DNA from: Spirochaetota bacterium
Lineage (GTDB): Bacteria > Spirochaetota > UBA4802 > UBA5550
Direction of reading: 5' to 3'
NCBI GenBank assembly: GCA_003246895.1
Contig: QKCL01000003.1
Location: 1 to 53,527, forward strand
DNA: 53,527 bases
A model generated the notes under the pieces. That model ran no database searches. It was not told where the DNA came from and saw only the letters and a list, made by a program, of their open reading frames with translations. Positions 7,674-16,307 of the stretch are shown piece by piece. The translations under genes were made by a program, and so were the position numbers. Position 1 is the stretch's first letter, and each line of letters begins with the position of its first letter.

Positions 7674-8336
7674 TTATGGCCTTTTGTATTCTGCAAAACT
7701 GATATTAATTATTTTCCTTAACTCCCGTGCCGCACTTCCGGGATCATGAGAACCGCAGATCGCAGAAACAACCGCGATTCCGTCCACTCCTGCGGCAATT
7801 ACGTCAGCCGCATTGTCTCTGTTTATTCCGCCTATGGCAACTGCAGGGTGGCCTGTAACTTTCATTGCATCTTTAATGCCGTCCAGGCCGAATGGTTTTG
7901 ATGTGTCTTTCTTTGTCTGTGTACTAAAAGCGGGGGAGAGGCCTATATAATCCACATCCAGTTCATTTGCCTCTATTATCTGTGACATGTTTTCAACTGA
8001 GAGGCCGATTATTTTTTTCTCTCCGAGTATATTCCTTGCTTCAGTGCATGGCATGTCTGACTGGCCTATGTGAATGCCGTCTGCGCCTGATGAAAGGGCA
8101 ACTTCAATATTGTCGTTTATTATGAGAGGAATATTAAAAGGCATCAGCACCTTCTTCATTGATATCGCGGCATCAATAAATTCATCTTTGCTGATGTTTT
8201 TTTCCCTGAGCTGGACCATGGTAACTCCGCCCATTACTGCTTCCCTTACTATACATTCCAGATCCCTGCCATGGGCAAGGGATCTGGCTGTCACAAGGTA
8301 CAGGCTCAGGTCAAATTTCTTTTGAGAATTCTGCAT
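7674..8336 (-). CDS. thiE: Thiamine-phosphate synthase
   Basis: About 220 residues, normal for ThiE, which joins HMP-PP and HET-P to make thiamine phosphate. Conserved (beta/alpha)8 segments are present in order: GGVTMVQLREKN, IPLIINDN, GADGIHIGQSD, IGLSVEN, DYIGLSPAFSTQTK, and the phosphate loop AIGGIN with GVDGIAVVSAI. The frame is open to 8438, but the upstream part encodes the thiM C-terminus in another frame. MQNSQKKF at 8336 gives a normal ThiE N-terminus and overlaps thiM by 26 bases, suggesting translational coupling. With thiM it forms a salvage module; no thiC, thiG, thiH or thiS is present in the window. Confidence 0.9.
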   Translation of the reverse strand: MQNSQKKFDLSLYLVTARSLAHGRDLECIVREAVMGGVTMVQLREKNISKDEFIDAAISMKKVLMPFNIPLIINDNIEVALSSGADGIHIGQSDMPCTEARNILGEKKIIGLSVENMSQIIEANELDVDYIGLSPAFSTQTKKDTSKPFGLDGIKDAMKVTGHPAVAIGGINRDNAADVIAAGVDGIAVVSAICGSHDPGSAARELRKIINISFAEYKRP

Positions 8337-9114
8337 GGGCAATAATCCTGTTCCGGTCGAGGCTGTAGAGTTCATCAATGAAATGCATCTGCATGGACCC
8401 GGGGCCGGAAGATTTTTCTGCGGCGAGCTCTCCTGCAATTCCCATGACAGCCATTGCGGAAACAGAAGCGGTCATGTAATCCCGGTCTACGGCTGCAAAT
8501 GCCCCCACAATTGCCGAGGCAGTGCATCCCATGCCTGTAACTCTCGGCATAAGTTCAGAACCGTTTTTTACAGAATACAATCCTGTACCGTCTGTTATGT
8601 AGTCTGTTTCTCCGCTCACAATAACCACTGCCCCTGTCTCTATGGCCAGTGATTTTGACGCCTCCACTGCACTGGATGATGATGCAGTGCTGTCAACGCC
8701 CTTTGTATTTACAGCTTCTTTTGCAAGGGCAAGTATTTCAGATGCATTACCCCTGATTATTGAAGGCCTGCACTTTTCCAGAATTGCCGCTGCTGTGTCG
8801 TTTCTGTATTTTGTCGCGCCCACTCCAACCGGATCAAATACAACAGGTTTCCCTGTTTCCTTGGCTCTTGTCCCTGCAAGGATCATTGCTTCAACCCATC
8901 TGTCGCTGAGGGTTCCCATATTTATTACAAGGGAGGAGGAGATGGAAACCATATCTTCAACTTCCTCAACAGCGTGTGCCATGACAGGAGACGCTCCGAT
9001 TGAAAGAAGGGCATTGGCTGTATTGTTCATTACAACGAAATTTGTTATGTTATGTACAAGAGGAGATTTTCCCCTTAAACTGTCCAGGTTTACAGCTATC
9101 TTTTCTGGTGTCAT
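8311..9114 (-). CDS. thiM: Hydroxyethylthiazole kinase
   Basis: 267 residues, the family length. It phosphorylates 4-methyl-5-(2-hydroxyethyl)thiazole for use by ThiE. Characteristic segments are LVHNITNFVVMNNTANALL at the N-terminus, GASPVMAHA, INMGTL, KPVVFDPVGVGAT, IIRGNASEI and the ATP-site/catalytic region PRVTGMGCTASAIVGAF. The start has GGAG seven bases upstream. It overlaps thiE. I searched the leader on the minus strand for a TPP riboswitch (CTGAGA box and the second conserved arm) and saw none, so control by thiamine is not evident. Confidence 0.93.
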   Translation of the reverse strand: MTPEKIAVNLDSLRGKSPLVHNITNFVVMNNTANALLSIGASPVMAHAVEEVEDMVSISSSLVINMGTLSDRWVEAMILAGTRAKETGKPVVFDPVGVGATKYRNDTAAAILEKCRPSIIRGNASEILALAKEAVNTKGVDSTASSSSAVEASKSLAIETGAVVIVSGETDYITDGTGLYSVKNGSELMPRVTGMGCTASAIVGAFAAVDRDYMTASVSAMAVMGIAGELAAEKSSGPGSMQMHFIDELYSLDRNRIIAHAEFSKEI

Positions 9115-9286
9115 TTTATGCTCCGGCTTATTATTGATGGTTCATTATTAATAGTTCAGAAATTATGACGCAAGTAATATTTGTATTTTATAGTGAGGGT
9201 GTTTTTATAAGGCGGTTATTCTTTCAAATATAAACGGGGAATCTGTTAGACAGACACCCCGTGGAAGACAGTTTGTTTTAAGTAAA

Positions 9287-10327
9287 TTATTCTTTGGATG
9301 CCTTGAGCATAGGGATAACAACTATGTCCACCCTTCTGTTCAATGCCCTGTTTTCCTTTGTGTTGTTAGGCATGACAGGCGAATACTCGCCGTGGCCCGA
9401 TACAGTGAAGCGGGTAGGGTTGAGGTCCTTATCTGCAAGAATGTAATCGAGTACTGCCAGAGCCCTTGCCGAAGACAGGTGCCAGTTGTTTCGGAACCTT
9501 CTTGTGCTTATGGGTACATTGTCAGTGTGGCCTTCAATAATAATATTGTATTCAGGATACTGGGTAAGTATTTTCCTGATTTTTTCAAGTGACGGGAGAA
9601 CATTCTTTTTCAGAACGGCCTTGCCTGAATCAAAGCTGATTTTTTCATCGATGTTTATAATCAACCTGTCGTGGAATTTCTTAAGCCTGATCTCACCCTT
9701 TTTTATTTCTTCATTGAGCTGTTTTTCAAGTTCCTGTGCCTGGTTGGCCATGCGTGAAAGTTTCTGCTTCTGTTCTGAGTTCAGTTTCTTCAATTCATCA
9801 AGTTCTGAATTGAGATTGTTTATGATGGAGTTCAGTCCTGATATTTCTTTTTCATGTTTTTCTTTCAGGCCAGCAAGTTCTTTTATGTGATTTTCCCTTT
9901 CTGTTTCGAGCTGTTTTTTCAGTTTCTCAATGTCTGTGCTGCATCTGTTCTGAAGAGCCCTGTTCTCGTCGATGAGGCTTTTCTCCCTTTCGCTTCCCTT
10001 TTCTTTCAGTATGTCTGTTCTTTTCTCAAGCTCAGAAATTCTTTTTTCACAAAGGCTTTTATCTGAATTGCATTTATCCTGGAGGGATGCGTACTGCTTC
10101 TTCAGGGTTTCAATCTGGTTTTCAAGGGATCTGATCTTATCGAGAAGATCACCCCTTTCATTGCCGTACTGCTTTTTCAGGGATTTGATCTGCAGTTCAA
10201 GGGCAATTTTTTCATTATACAGTTCGTTATATTCACCGGGCGTGTAGAACACGTCAGCGAAAATACTGTTTTCAGTGAATAGTAATACAGCTGCCATGAT
10301 TGCAAAAAAAACGGTTTTTTTTATCAT
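9287..10327 (-). CDS. OmpA/MotB-type peptidoglycan-binding protein with long coiled coil
   Basis: 346 residues. A Sec signal peptide ends near residue 24 (SIFA-D). Residues ~30-220 are almost continuous heptad-like helix rich in Leu, Glu and Lys. Residues ~225-340 are an OmpA_C domain: DEKISFDSGKAVLKK, IIIEGHTDNVPI, NWHLSSARALAVLDYI and SGHGEYSP...NRRVDIV, including the Asp and Arg that bind diaminopimelate in the family. It should tether to peptidoglycan while the coiled coil reaches across the periplasm. GAGG lies nine bases upstream of the ATG. The gene follows a coiled-coil lipoprotein gene with an 11-base gap; the two probably act together. Confidence 0.85.
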   Translation of the reverse strand: MIKKTVFFAIMAAVLLFTENSIFADVFYTPGEYNELYNEKIALELQIKSLKKQYGNERGDLLDKIRSLENQIETLKKQYASLQDKCNSDKSLCEKRISELEKRTDILKEKGSEREKSLIDENRALQNRCSTDIEKLKKQLETERENHIKELAGLKEKHEKEISGLNSIINNLNSELDELKKLNSEQKQKLSRMANQAQELEKQLNEEIKKGEIRLKKFHDRLIINIDEKISFDSGKAVLKKNVLPSLEKIRKILTQYPEYNIIIEGHTDNVPISTRRFRNNWHLSSARALAVLDYILADKDLNPTRFTVSGHGEYSPVMPNNTKENRALNRRVDIVVIPMLKASKE

Positions 10328-10338
10328 AAAGTGTTACC

Positions 10339-11049
10339 TCATTGTTTAAATCCGGACAGTTCTTTTTCTGCTGCCTTCAGATCAACTTCAGCCTTTTTCT
10401 GTTCTTTCTCTGCTTTTACAACGTCTTTCTTCTGTTTATCAAGGAAGGTCTTGTATTTTTTGTATCCGTATGGGTCATCCTTGTCTTTACCCATGAGTTT
10501 ATCCATAAATTCAAAGCGGCTTTTTTCATTTTTAACAGGTTCTGTTCTTTCCCTGTAGGATTCAGCAATTCTGGATTTATAGTAGTTAAGTTCCGCAACT
10601 GCAAGGGCCAGTTCAGCTGTCCTTAAGTCAGATACTTTTTCCTTGAGTTTAAGGTCTGCACTTGAATATGCCAGTTCAGCTTTTTTCTTTGAAAGTCTGT
10701 TTCCGTTATCTGTTATCTGTTCTTTTTTCTTCTCCGCATTTACTGCATCCTTGTTGTCCATGTACAGCTCATACTGGTCTTTCAGAATCTTTTTCTCTTT
10801 TTCAAGGAGCTCTATTTCGTTTTCGAGTTTTTTGACAACCGGACCTGCATCCTTCAGGGACTGTTCTGCAGAGATTTTAACCTTGTGCCTGGATATTACC
10901 GCTGCTTCAAGTTCTTCTATTTTTTTTGATTCAGTATCGGTTTTTTCAATCAGGTATTTGCTGTCAATTGGTCCCGGTATTGTTGTGCATGAAGTCACTA
11001 CTGAAATTAAAAACATGGTAATGAAACATGCAGATAATTTTCTTTTCAT
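10339..11049 (-). CDS. Coiled-coil lipoprotein
   Basis: 236 residues. The N-terminus is a lipoprotein signal ending in VVTSC-TT (Cys near residue 21). Almost all the rest is charged coiled coil (Lys, Glu, Ala, Leu), with no catalytic domain. AGGAG lies six bases before the ATG. It is the first gene of a two-gene operon with the OmpA-domain protein, and both carry long coiled coils, so they may pair to link outer membrane and peptidoglycan. That partnership is inference. No known family recognised. Confidence 0.75.
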   Translation of the reverse strand: MKRKLSACFITMFLISVVTSCTTIPGPIDSKYLIEKTDTESKKIEELEAAVISRHKVKISAEQSLKDAGPVVKKLENEIELLEKEKKILKDQYELYMDNKDAVNAEKKKEQITDNGNRLSKKKAELAYSSADLKLKEKVSDLRTAELALAVAELNYYKSRIAESYRERTEPVKNEKSRFEFMDKLMGKDKDDPYGYKKYKTFLDKQKKDVVKAEKEQKKAEVDLKAAEKELSGFKQ

Positions 11050-11138
11050 TTTTAACTCCTGAAATGGAATTTTTAATATAAGGTACGGGGAAGTGCGGAA
11101 AAGTCAAGTACTGTTTGAGATAATGGAATATTTAAATT

Positions 11139-11170
11139 TTAATAAGGCGGATCCGTTTCCGCCTTATTAA
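11139..11170 (-). terminator. Rho-independent terminator after NCS2 permease
   Basis: TTAATAAGGCGGA (11139-11151) pairs perfectly over 13 bp with TCCGCCTTATTAA (11158-11170), loop of 6. It lies 9 bases past the stop of the minus-strand permease and continues into an A/T-rich tail on that strand. Confidence 0.65.
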
Positions 11171-11178
11171 TGGCCTTT

Positions 11179-12477
11179 TTAAAGTACCAGGGCAACGACA
11201 GCGAGTATATCAATTGCTATGAGTGTGATAGATATATCATCAGTTTTGCCTTCAAATAGCTTAATGGCTGTCCAGCTCAGGAATCCCCAGACGATTCCCT
11301 GCGTTATGGAATATGTCAACGGCACAAGTATAAGTGCAAGGAAAGACGGTATGGCATCATCAAGTATATCCCAGTTTATTTTTGAAACCGGTTTCATCAT
11401 GAATGCTCCAACAATGACGAGTATGGGAGCTGTTGCAACCGCCGGGATTACTGAGAGTACCGGTGAAAAAAACATAAAGGGTACAAAAAGCAGCCCAACA
11501 ACCACAGCTGTAAGACCAGTGCGTCCTCCCTCTTCAACACCGGAAGCTGATTCAATGTAGCTTGTTCCGGAACTTGTTCCGAAGAGGCCGGAAATTGTTG
11601 TGGAAATTGAATCGACGATGAGACATTCCTTTACGTTTCTCGGTTCACCCTTCTCATCCACAAGGTTAGCTGCTTCAGCTACACCTATGAATGTGGATAT
11701 ACTGTCGAACATGTCAGTGAAAAGGAATGTGAATATGACCGGAATAACTGCAAGCTTCAGTGATCCGACAAAGTCAAGCTGAAAGAGCAGGCTGAAGTCG
11801 GGCATTGCAAATATTCCATGATACACAACCTGTGGAGTATCTCCTCCCCATGACCTTCCGATAGGTATTGCCATGAGCGTGGTAAGAGCTATGCCTATTA
11901 CCATGGCCCCCTTTATTCTCTTTGTTACGAGAACAGCAGTAACGGCAAGTCCGCAGACAAATGTTATTGTAACGGCGTTAAAACCGCCGAAACCAACCAT
12001 TGTCGCAGGGTTCGGTGTAATGAAGCCGGACTGTTTCAGGCCTATTAGCGAAATAAAGAGCCCGATACCTGCAGCAATTGCATACCTGAGCTGTTTCGGG
12101 ATGGCCTTTACTATGTATGTTCTTATGTTGAATACTGATAGAATTATGAAGATGACACCTGACCAGAATACTGCACCCAGTGCTGTCTGCCACGGCACCT
12201 TCATTCCCATTACTACACCAAATGTGAAGAATGCGTTGAGTCCCATTCCCGGAGCAAGGGCAATGGGAGTTTTAGCATAGATCCCCATTGCTATACTGCT
12301 GAAAGCTGACACAAGAACAGTTGCAGTGAGGACTGCATTGAAGGGCATGCCGGAAGCCTTTAGTATTCCCGGGTTTACCACGATGATGTACATCATGGCA
12401 AGGAATGTAGTGGCTCCTGCAATTACCTCTGTCTTTACGTCAGTATTGTTTTTGGAAAGCTGAAAGAATTTATCCAT
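11179..12477 (-). CDS. NCS2/AzgA-type purine nucleobase permease
   Basis: 432 residues and about 12-14 hydrophobic segments, the size of the AzgA (PbuG/GhxP/AdeP) branch. The conserved N-terminal signature is clear: TEVIAGATTFLAMMYIIVVNP, then ALAPGMGLNAFFTF and, in the C-terminal half, LFGTSSGTSYIESASGVEEGGRTGL, which includes the NCS2 substrate-site motif. It should import adenine, guanine or hypoxanthine by proton symport. The gene is alone in its transcript, with a terminator right after it. A purine riboswitch was looked for in the 180-base leader and not seen. Confidence 0.9.
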   Translation of the reverse strand: MDKFFQLSKNNTDVKTEVIAGATTFLAMMYIIVVNPGILKASGMPFNAVLTATVLVSAFSSIAMGIYAKTPIALAPGMGLNAFFTFGVVMGMKVPWQTALGAVFWSGVIFIILSVFNIRTYIVKAIPKQLRYAIAAGIGLFISLIGLKQSGFITPNPATMVGFGGFNAVTITFVCGLAVTAVLVTKRIKGAMVIGIALTTLMAIPIGRSWGGDTPQVVYHGIFAMPDFSLLFQLDFVGSLKLAVIPVIFTFLFTDMFDSISTFIGVAEAANLVDEKGEPRNVKECLIVDSISTTISGLFGTSSGTSYIESASGVEEGGRTGLTAVVVGLLFVPFMFFSPVLSVIPAVATAPILVIVGAFMMKPVSKINWDILDDAIPSFLALILVPLTYSITQGIVWGFLSWTAIKLFEGKTDDISITLIAIDILAVVALVL

Positions 12478-12528
12478 TCATCTGTCTCCTGATTTTTGGT
12501 TTAACTGACTTTTTGATATATGATGTTC

Positions 12529-12555
12529 ATTTTAATTATTTAACTGATTTGTCAA
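12529..12555 (-). promoter_or_regulatory. Possible promoter of NCS2 permease gene
   Basis: Minus-strand TTGACA (12555-12550) and TAAAAT (12534-12529) match consensus well, but the spacer is only 15 nt. It lies about 50 bases upstream of the permease start. Confidence 0.35.
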
Positions 12556-12566
12556 ATAGTTTAGGC

Positions 12567-12597
12567 AAAATTACCATGGAAGTGGAGTGGTAATTTT
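12567..12597. promoter_or_regulatory. 10-bp inverted repeat upstream of NCS2 promoter
   Basis: AAAATTACCA (12567-12576) pairs perfectly with TGGTAATTTT (12588-12597) around an 11-nt spacer. It sits 12 bases upstream of the -35 box of the permease promoter, a place typical of an operator or activator site. Neither strand has a following T-run, so a terminator is less likely. Confidence 0.4.
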
Positions 12598-12610
12598 ATC
12601 CGGAATCTAG

Positions 12611-12636
12611 AAAACCTCCGCTGTTGCGGAGGTTTT
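12611..12636 (-). terminator. Rho-independent terminator after first RICIN-like gene
   Basis: AAAACCTCCGC (12611-12621) and GCGGAGGTTTT (12626-12636) form an 11-bp GC-rich stem with a 4-nt loop. It lies 22 bases past the stop of the minus-strand gene ending at 12659, and the minus strand runs into TTTT. Confidence 0.75.
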
Positions 12637-12658
12637 CGTTTTATGTATGTGTCAGGGT

Positions 12659-13627
12659 TTACTGAAATTTTATCATCAGTCTTTCAAGGTAGCTTTTCCC
12701 TGAAGAATTACTTTCTTTTGTGAGTGTTTTTTGAACCCTGTTTCGTATGGCTGTTTTGTAGATTACCGGTAATGATGCTGTATTCACACTGTAGATTTCA
12801 GAGTATATTGCCCTGCGGAAATCTGCGTCACTGTTATCAATTACCGATTTCAAAACAGTTATGATATATCTGTACTGTGCAGCCTGGCGCAGGCCATTGA
12901 TGTGGTTACGCAGCACGTTGTTTTTGTTGTCATTTGTGAATTGACTGTAGCATGTTCTTTTCATATAGAAGCTGATTGCTGTTTCTCTGAGAGAGCGTGA
13001 CAGTTTATTTTCTGAACTGTCGCTGTTATTATTTACAGGCTGATTTACGATGTTTTGTGCAGAGTTTTTTTCTTTGCCGTAGCTTTTGTAGTTAAAGAGC
13101 TTTAATTTTTTCCCTTCCAGATAATAGATGTACCACATCTGGTTTGAATGGCCGTTCAGCTCGTATGGAATTACTTCTTGTCCCTGGAGGAATTTTTTTC
13201 CGCCTCCCTTTGCATCAGCAACTTTTCCGTTGTCGAGTTTGATAAAGAAGCGCGTGTCGTTTATTGCAAGGAATTTGACCTTTGTATAGATTCCTGAAAC
13301 GCCTAAAATTTCCTGTTTATTATTTATAATTCCTCCGGTTTTTCTGGTTTCAACTTTCAGGTACCTGCCTGCTCCATTGTTCCTGAGCCTGAAGTCTCCA
13401 TCTGAACCGCTTTTGAATGCATACCATTGCTGATATTTGTTGTTTATGTTCCCTCTGTATAGCCTGATTTCATTGCTCCTGGCTTCCATCCATGTATCTG
13501 AACCGATATTTCTGAGAAAGAACTGACCTGGAAGTTCTGTTACGACGGGGTAGCTTCGTGCGTAAAGGGATGTCATTCCTGTTAACAGAATAATTAACAG
13601 GGACAGTATTTTTCTGTTTAGTTTCAT
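12659..13627 (-). CDS. Secreted RICIN-like beta-trefoil protein (copy 1)
   Basis: 322 residues with a Sec signal peptide (MKLNRKILSLLIILLTGMTSLYA). Residues ~25-170 look like a ricin-B-type beta-trefoil: QQWYAF and QMWYIY are QxW-type motifs, with RLRNNGAGRYLKVE between them. A low-complexity Asn/Ser linker and a helical C-terminal region of ~120 residues follow. It probably binds a carbohydrate outside the cytoplasm. The start is the ATG at 13627, because GGAGG lies seven bases before it; the upstream in-frame ATG overlaps that ribosome binding site. It is a clear paralogue of the next gene. Confidence 0.65.
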   Translation of the reverse strand: MKLNRKILSLLIILLTGMTSLYARSYPVVTELPGQFFLRNIGSDTWMEARSNEIRLYRGNINNKYQQWYAFKSGSDGDFRLRNNGAGRYLKVETRKTGGIINNKQEILGVSGIYTKVKFLAINDTRFFIKLDNGKVADAKGGGKKFLQGQEVIPYELNGHSNQMWYIYYLEGKKLKLFNYKSYGKEKNSAQNIVNQPVNNNSDSSENKLSRSLRETAISFYMKRTCYSQFTNDNKNNVLRNHINGLRQAAQYRYIITVLKSVIDNSDADFRRAIYSEIYSVNTASLPVIYKTAIRNRVQKTLTKESNSSGKSYLERLMIKFQ

Positions 13628-13650
13628 GCTGCCCTCCATTATTTTTTGAT

Positions 13651-13681
13651 AAAAAAAAAGACTGCTTTTTCAGGGCAGTCT
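13651..13681 (-). terminator. Rho-independent terminator after second RICIN-like gene
   Basis: AGACTGC (13660-13666) and GCAGTCT (13675-13681) form the stem, and on the minus strand nine T follow (13659-13651). It lies between the two paralogues, so the second copy is probably transcribed on its own or only partly with the first. Confidence 0.75.
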
Positions 13682-13704
13682 CTTCGAAAAAAAGAGTATT
13701 TCCA

Positions 13705-14688
13705 TTAGTTGTATTTTTTGCTAAGGTTCCCGAGGGCTGCCTTGGCAGGATAGTACTTCTCTTTCTGCTGATATTTGAGAATATTCTTTTTCAGCTGGCC
13801 TTTCAGAAGTCTCGCCGCAAAACCGTTTGAGGTGATGTTTGCTTTGTTAAGCTCATTGTAAACGGCTGTCCTGAAGCTGTTGTCACTGTTGTTGCAAGCG
13901 GAGCTTATGACTTTTTCAATGAAATTGAGTCTGCCCACTTCGTCCTGTTTGTTTATGTACTCTGAAAGAATATTGCCGCTGTTTTCAGACCTGAACTGGC
14001 CTGCATTTGCTCTATGCATATACGGTGCAATGGCAACATTGTTCAGAGACTGGCTGAGAGTATTTGAGCTGCCGCCGTTATTTACTGGCTGGTCCCCGCC
14101 GTTTGTTCTGCCGTTACTTGCAGACTGTTTCTCTCTGGCATAATTTGTGAGATGGAACATTTTTATGCGGCCGCCTTCTTCATAGTAGATGTACCACTTC
14201 TGGCCTGCACCATTGTTTAGTCCGTATGGAATTACAGCCTGACCCTGCTGATATGCCTTGGCTCCTCCCTGGGCATCTGCTACTTCATTTCCTGATACCT
14301 TTATGAGGAAACTTGTATCGTTCAGTGCGAGGAATTTGACTTTTGTATATCTGCTGTTAAGACCAAGAATTTTGTGATTCTTCTTGATGAGTTTACCTGT
14401 TTTTATGGTTTCGATATTCAGATATTTGCCTGCGCCAGCGTTTCTTAGTCTGTACTCTCCATCTGATCCGCTTTTGAATGCATACCATTGCTGATTTCTG
14501 TTGTTTGTGTTGAGGGTGTGAAGTTTGATTTCATTACCCTTTGCTTCCATGCTTGTATGGGACCCTACACTTTTAATGAAAATCTTGCTTGGAAGTTCTG
14601 TTACTACCCGATAGGAATTTGCCCATAGTGAAGTGGCTCCTATCATTGTTAAGACTGAAACTAACAGCAGTTTTTTAAAAAATTTCAT
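13705..14688 (-). CDS. Secreted RICIN-like beta-trefoil protein (copy 2)
   Basis: 327 residues with a Sec signal peptide ending SLWA-N. It has the same layout as its neighbour: beta-trefoil-like residues ~25-175 with QQWYAF and QKWYIYY, an NGG/Gln-rich linker, then a helical C-terminal region. The two copies share the same 15-base start region (ATGGAGGGCAGCATG) and roughly half their residues in the N-terminal domain. They therefore arose by tandem duplication, with the C-terminal halves diverging more. The start is the second ATG, placed seven bases after GGAGG. A strong promoter lies at 14720-14749. Confidence 0.65.
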   Translation of the reverse strand: MKFFKKLLLVSVLTMIGATSLWANSYRVVTELPSKIFIKSVGSHTSMEAKGNEIKLHTLNTNNRNQQWYAFKSGSDGEYRLRNAGAGKYLNIETIKTGKLIKKNHKILGLNSRYTKVKFLALNDTSFLIKVSGNEVADAQGGAKAYQQGQAVIPYGLNNGAGQKWYIYYEEGGRIKMFHLTNYAREKQSASNGRTNGGDQPVNNGGSSNTLSQSLNNVAIAPYMHRANAGQFRSENSGNILSEYINKQDEVGRLNFIEKVISSACNNSDNSFRTAVYNELNKANITSNGFAARLLKGQLKKNILKYQQKEKYYPAKAALGNLSKKYN

Positions 14689-14719
14689 GCTGCCCTCCAT
14701 TTTTATTTTGCTTGGTGGT

Positions 14720-14749
14720 ATTCTAAAGGGATTTCTGTTTCAGTGTCAA
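14720..14749 (-). promoter_or_regulatory. Sigma70-type promoter of RICIN-like gene copy 2
   Basis: Minus-strand TTGACA (14749-14744, perfect), an 18-nt spacer and TAGAAT (14725-14720, 5 of 6). Transcription would start near 14713, about 25 bases before the ATG. Confidence 0.6.
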
Positions 14750-14811
14750 TAAAAATAGATAAAATTCTTATATGTGTCGGTTTTATGCAGCAAAAGGCAG
14801 GGTGTTGTGTC

Positions 14812-14839
14812 AAAAAAAAGAGCCCATGTGGGCTTTTTT
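14812..14839. terminator. Bidirectional terminator-like hairpin without an obvious gene
   Basis: AGCCC (14821-14825) and GGGCT (14830-14834) are flanked by eight A on the left and six T on the right, so it would terminate on either strand. No annotated gene ends just before it on either strand; it may end a small RNA or block read-through toward the RICIN-like promoter. Confidence 0.5.
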
Positions 14840-15261
14840 GTCACAAAAAAGTAATTTCTGCTGAGCTAATTATGTTTACGGTATTGTATTTTTCAGAGGG
14901 AGCAGTATGCAGTTTTGGTGCGGAATCGGAATTTCATAAAGAGTATTACCGGATGCTGCATGGGATATGTCATGTGACTGTTTTTCTTATTCTTACGTTT
15001 CCATGCACTTGCCTGTTAATGTTTTCTTAATGCAGGCAATGAAGGGCACTTTTTATGTAGTCCATTTTCTGCTGCACCGGAATAAGGTGTTGTTGAGAAA
15101 AAAAGTAAAATCAGGCCCCTTTGAGAAATTTTCTTGTTAATTTTTGTGAAATCTCCTAGAAATGTATTCATAATATTATTCTTTGAACAGTACCGTGTCT
15201 AAGGCTGATGACATGTTGTTTTGCAGGATATTATTAATTTCAGGTATAACAGGGAGACACC

Positions 15262-16284
15262 ATGGAATATGTTAGATTCGGGAAAACGGGACTGGAAGTA
15301 TCCAGAACATCTTTCGGGGCGCTGCCCATACAGAGAATAAGTTTTGATGAGTCAAAAAAAATACTGCTTTCGGCTTTCGATGCAGGTATTAATTTTTATG
15401 ATACTGCCCGGATGTATTCAGACAGCGAAGAGAAACTGGGGAATGCATTTTCTGAAATCCGCAGGGATCTGATAATTGCAACCAAAAGTGTCGGCACCAC
15501 AAAGTCGGAAGTGCTTGCTGACCTTGAAATAAGTCTGAAAAATCTGAAAACTGATTATGTGGATATACTTCAGCTTCACAACCCCGGACTCCTGCCTGAT
15601 CCGGAAGATGAGGATGGTCTCTATGGTGCTCTTCTTGAGGCAAAGAAAAGAGGCATGACCCGCTTTATAGGTTTTACAAATCATTCAATTGACAGGGCAA
15701 GGACCGCGGCTGAATCTGGTGTTTATGACACAATACAGTATCCTCTAAACGCAATATCAAACGAGAGGGATCTTTCGATAATTGAAGCATGCAGAAAAAA
15801 CGATCTCGGACTTCTCGCCATGAAGGGGATGTCCGGGGGGCTTCTCTCCTCCGCAAAAATGGCCTTTGCATTTCTCAGGCAGTACGAAAACGTTGTTCCA
15901 ATATGGGGGATGCAGAAAATGGAGGAGCTCAATGAGTTTCTTGAATATGAGAATACCCCTCCGGCTCTTGACGACGATATGCTCAGGATGATTGAGAAGG
16001 AGAAATCCGAGCTTGGCGGCAGTTTCTGCAGGTCATGCGGATACTGTCTCCCGTGCCCGGCTGATATTCCAATACCCAATGCTGCCAGGATGTCGCTTCT
16101 TTTAAGGAGGGCTCCATACGAGCAGTTTATCACTCCGGACTGGAAGGAGAAGATGGGCAGAATACGTAACTGCATTGAGTGCGGCGCATGTGCATCAAGA
16201 TGCCCCTATTCGCTCAATGTTCCGGAACTTCTGAAGGATAATCTGGCCGATTATGATGAATTTTGTAAAACGCATTCGTTGTAG
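15262..16284 (+). CDS. Aldo/keto reductase with C-terminal 2x[4Fe-4S] ferredoxin domain
   Basis: 340 residues. Residues 1-240 form an aldo/keto reductase barrel: FGKTGLEVSR, the catalytic Asp/Tyr in YDTARMY, Lys in ATKSV and His in LQLHNPG. Residues ~250-320 carry two ferredoxin-type motifs, C-x2-C-x2-C-x3-P with the first Cys at 256, and C-x2-C-x2-C-x3-C-P starting at 304. This fused form is widespread in anaerobes and is thought to couple carbonyl reduction to Fe-S electron transfer rather than NADPH alone; the substrate is unknown. The first cluster motif has only three closely spaced Cys before CPADIP. A GGGAGA ribosome binding site precedes the ATG. Confidence 0.88.
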   Translation: MEYVRFGKTGLEVSRTSFGALPIQRISFDESKKILLSAFDAGINFYDTARMYSDSEEKLGNAFSEIRRDLIIATKSVGTTKSEVLADLEISLKNLKTDYVDILQLHNPGLLPDPEDEDGLYGALLEAKKRGMTRFIGFTNHSIDRARTAAESGVYDTIQYPLNAISNERDLSIIEACRKNDLGLLAMKGMSGGLLSSAKMAFAFLRQYENVVPIWGMQKMEELNEFLEYENTPPALDDDMLRMIEKEKSELGGSFCRSCGYCLPCPADIPIPNAARMSLLLRRAPYEQFITPDWKEKMGRIRNCIECGACASRCPYSLNVPELLKDNLADYDEFCKTHSL

Positions 16285-16307
16285 GGCAGTTGAAAGATGA
16301 AAGCGGA

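Larger units (their letters stand above)
14689..15261. other. Divergent intergenic region
   Basis: 573 bases between the minus-strand RICIN-like gene and the plus-strand aldo/keto reductase. It contains the promoter at 14720-14749 and a symmetrical terminator-like hairpin at 14812-14839 that belongs to no known gene. The open frame 14743-15030 (Cys-rich, hydrophobic) has no ribosome binding site and starts inside the promoter, so I do not call it. Nothing else is supported. Confidence 0.4.

Noticed and set aside
8337-8438. Longer N-terminus of ThiE
   Set aside because: It is the shadow of the thiM C-terminus; ThiE of normal length starts at 8336.
9115-9286. TPP riboswitch upstream of thiM
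   Set aside because: The CTGAGA box and conserved second arm were looked for on the minus strand and are absent.
12478-12658. Purine riboswitch upstream of the NCS2 permease
   Set aside because: The conserved three-way junction loops are not present; only a promoter-like pair and an inverted repeat are seen.
14743-15030. Open frame of 95 codons, Cys-rich
   Set aside because: It starts inside the RICIN-like promoter, crosses a terminator hairpin and has no ribosome binding site.
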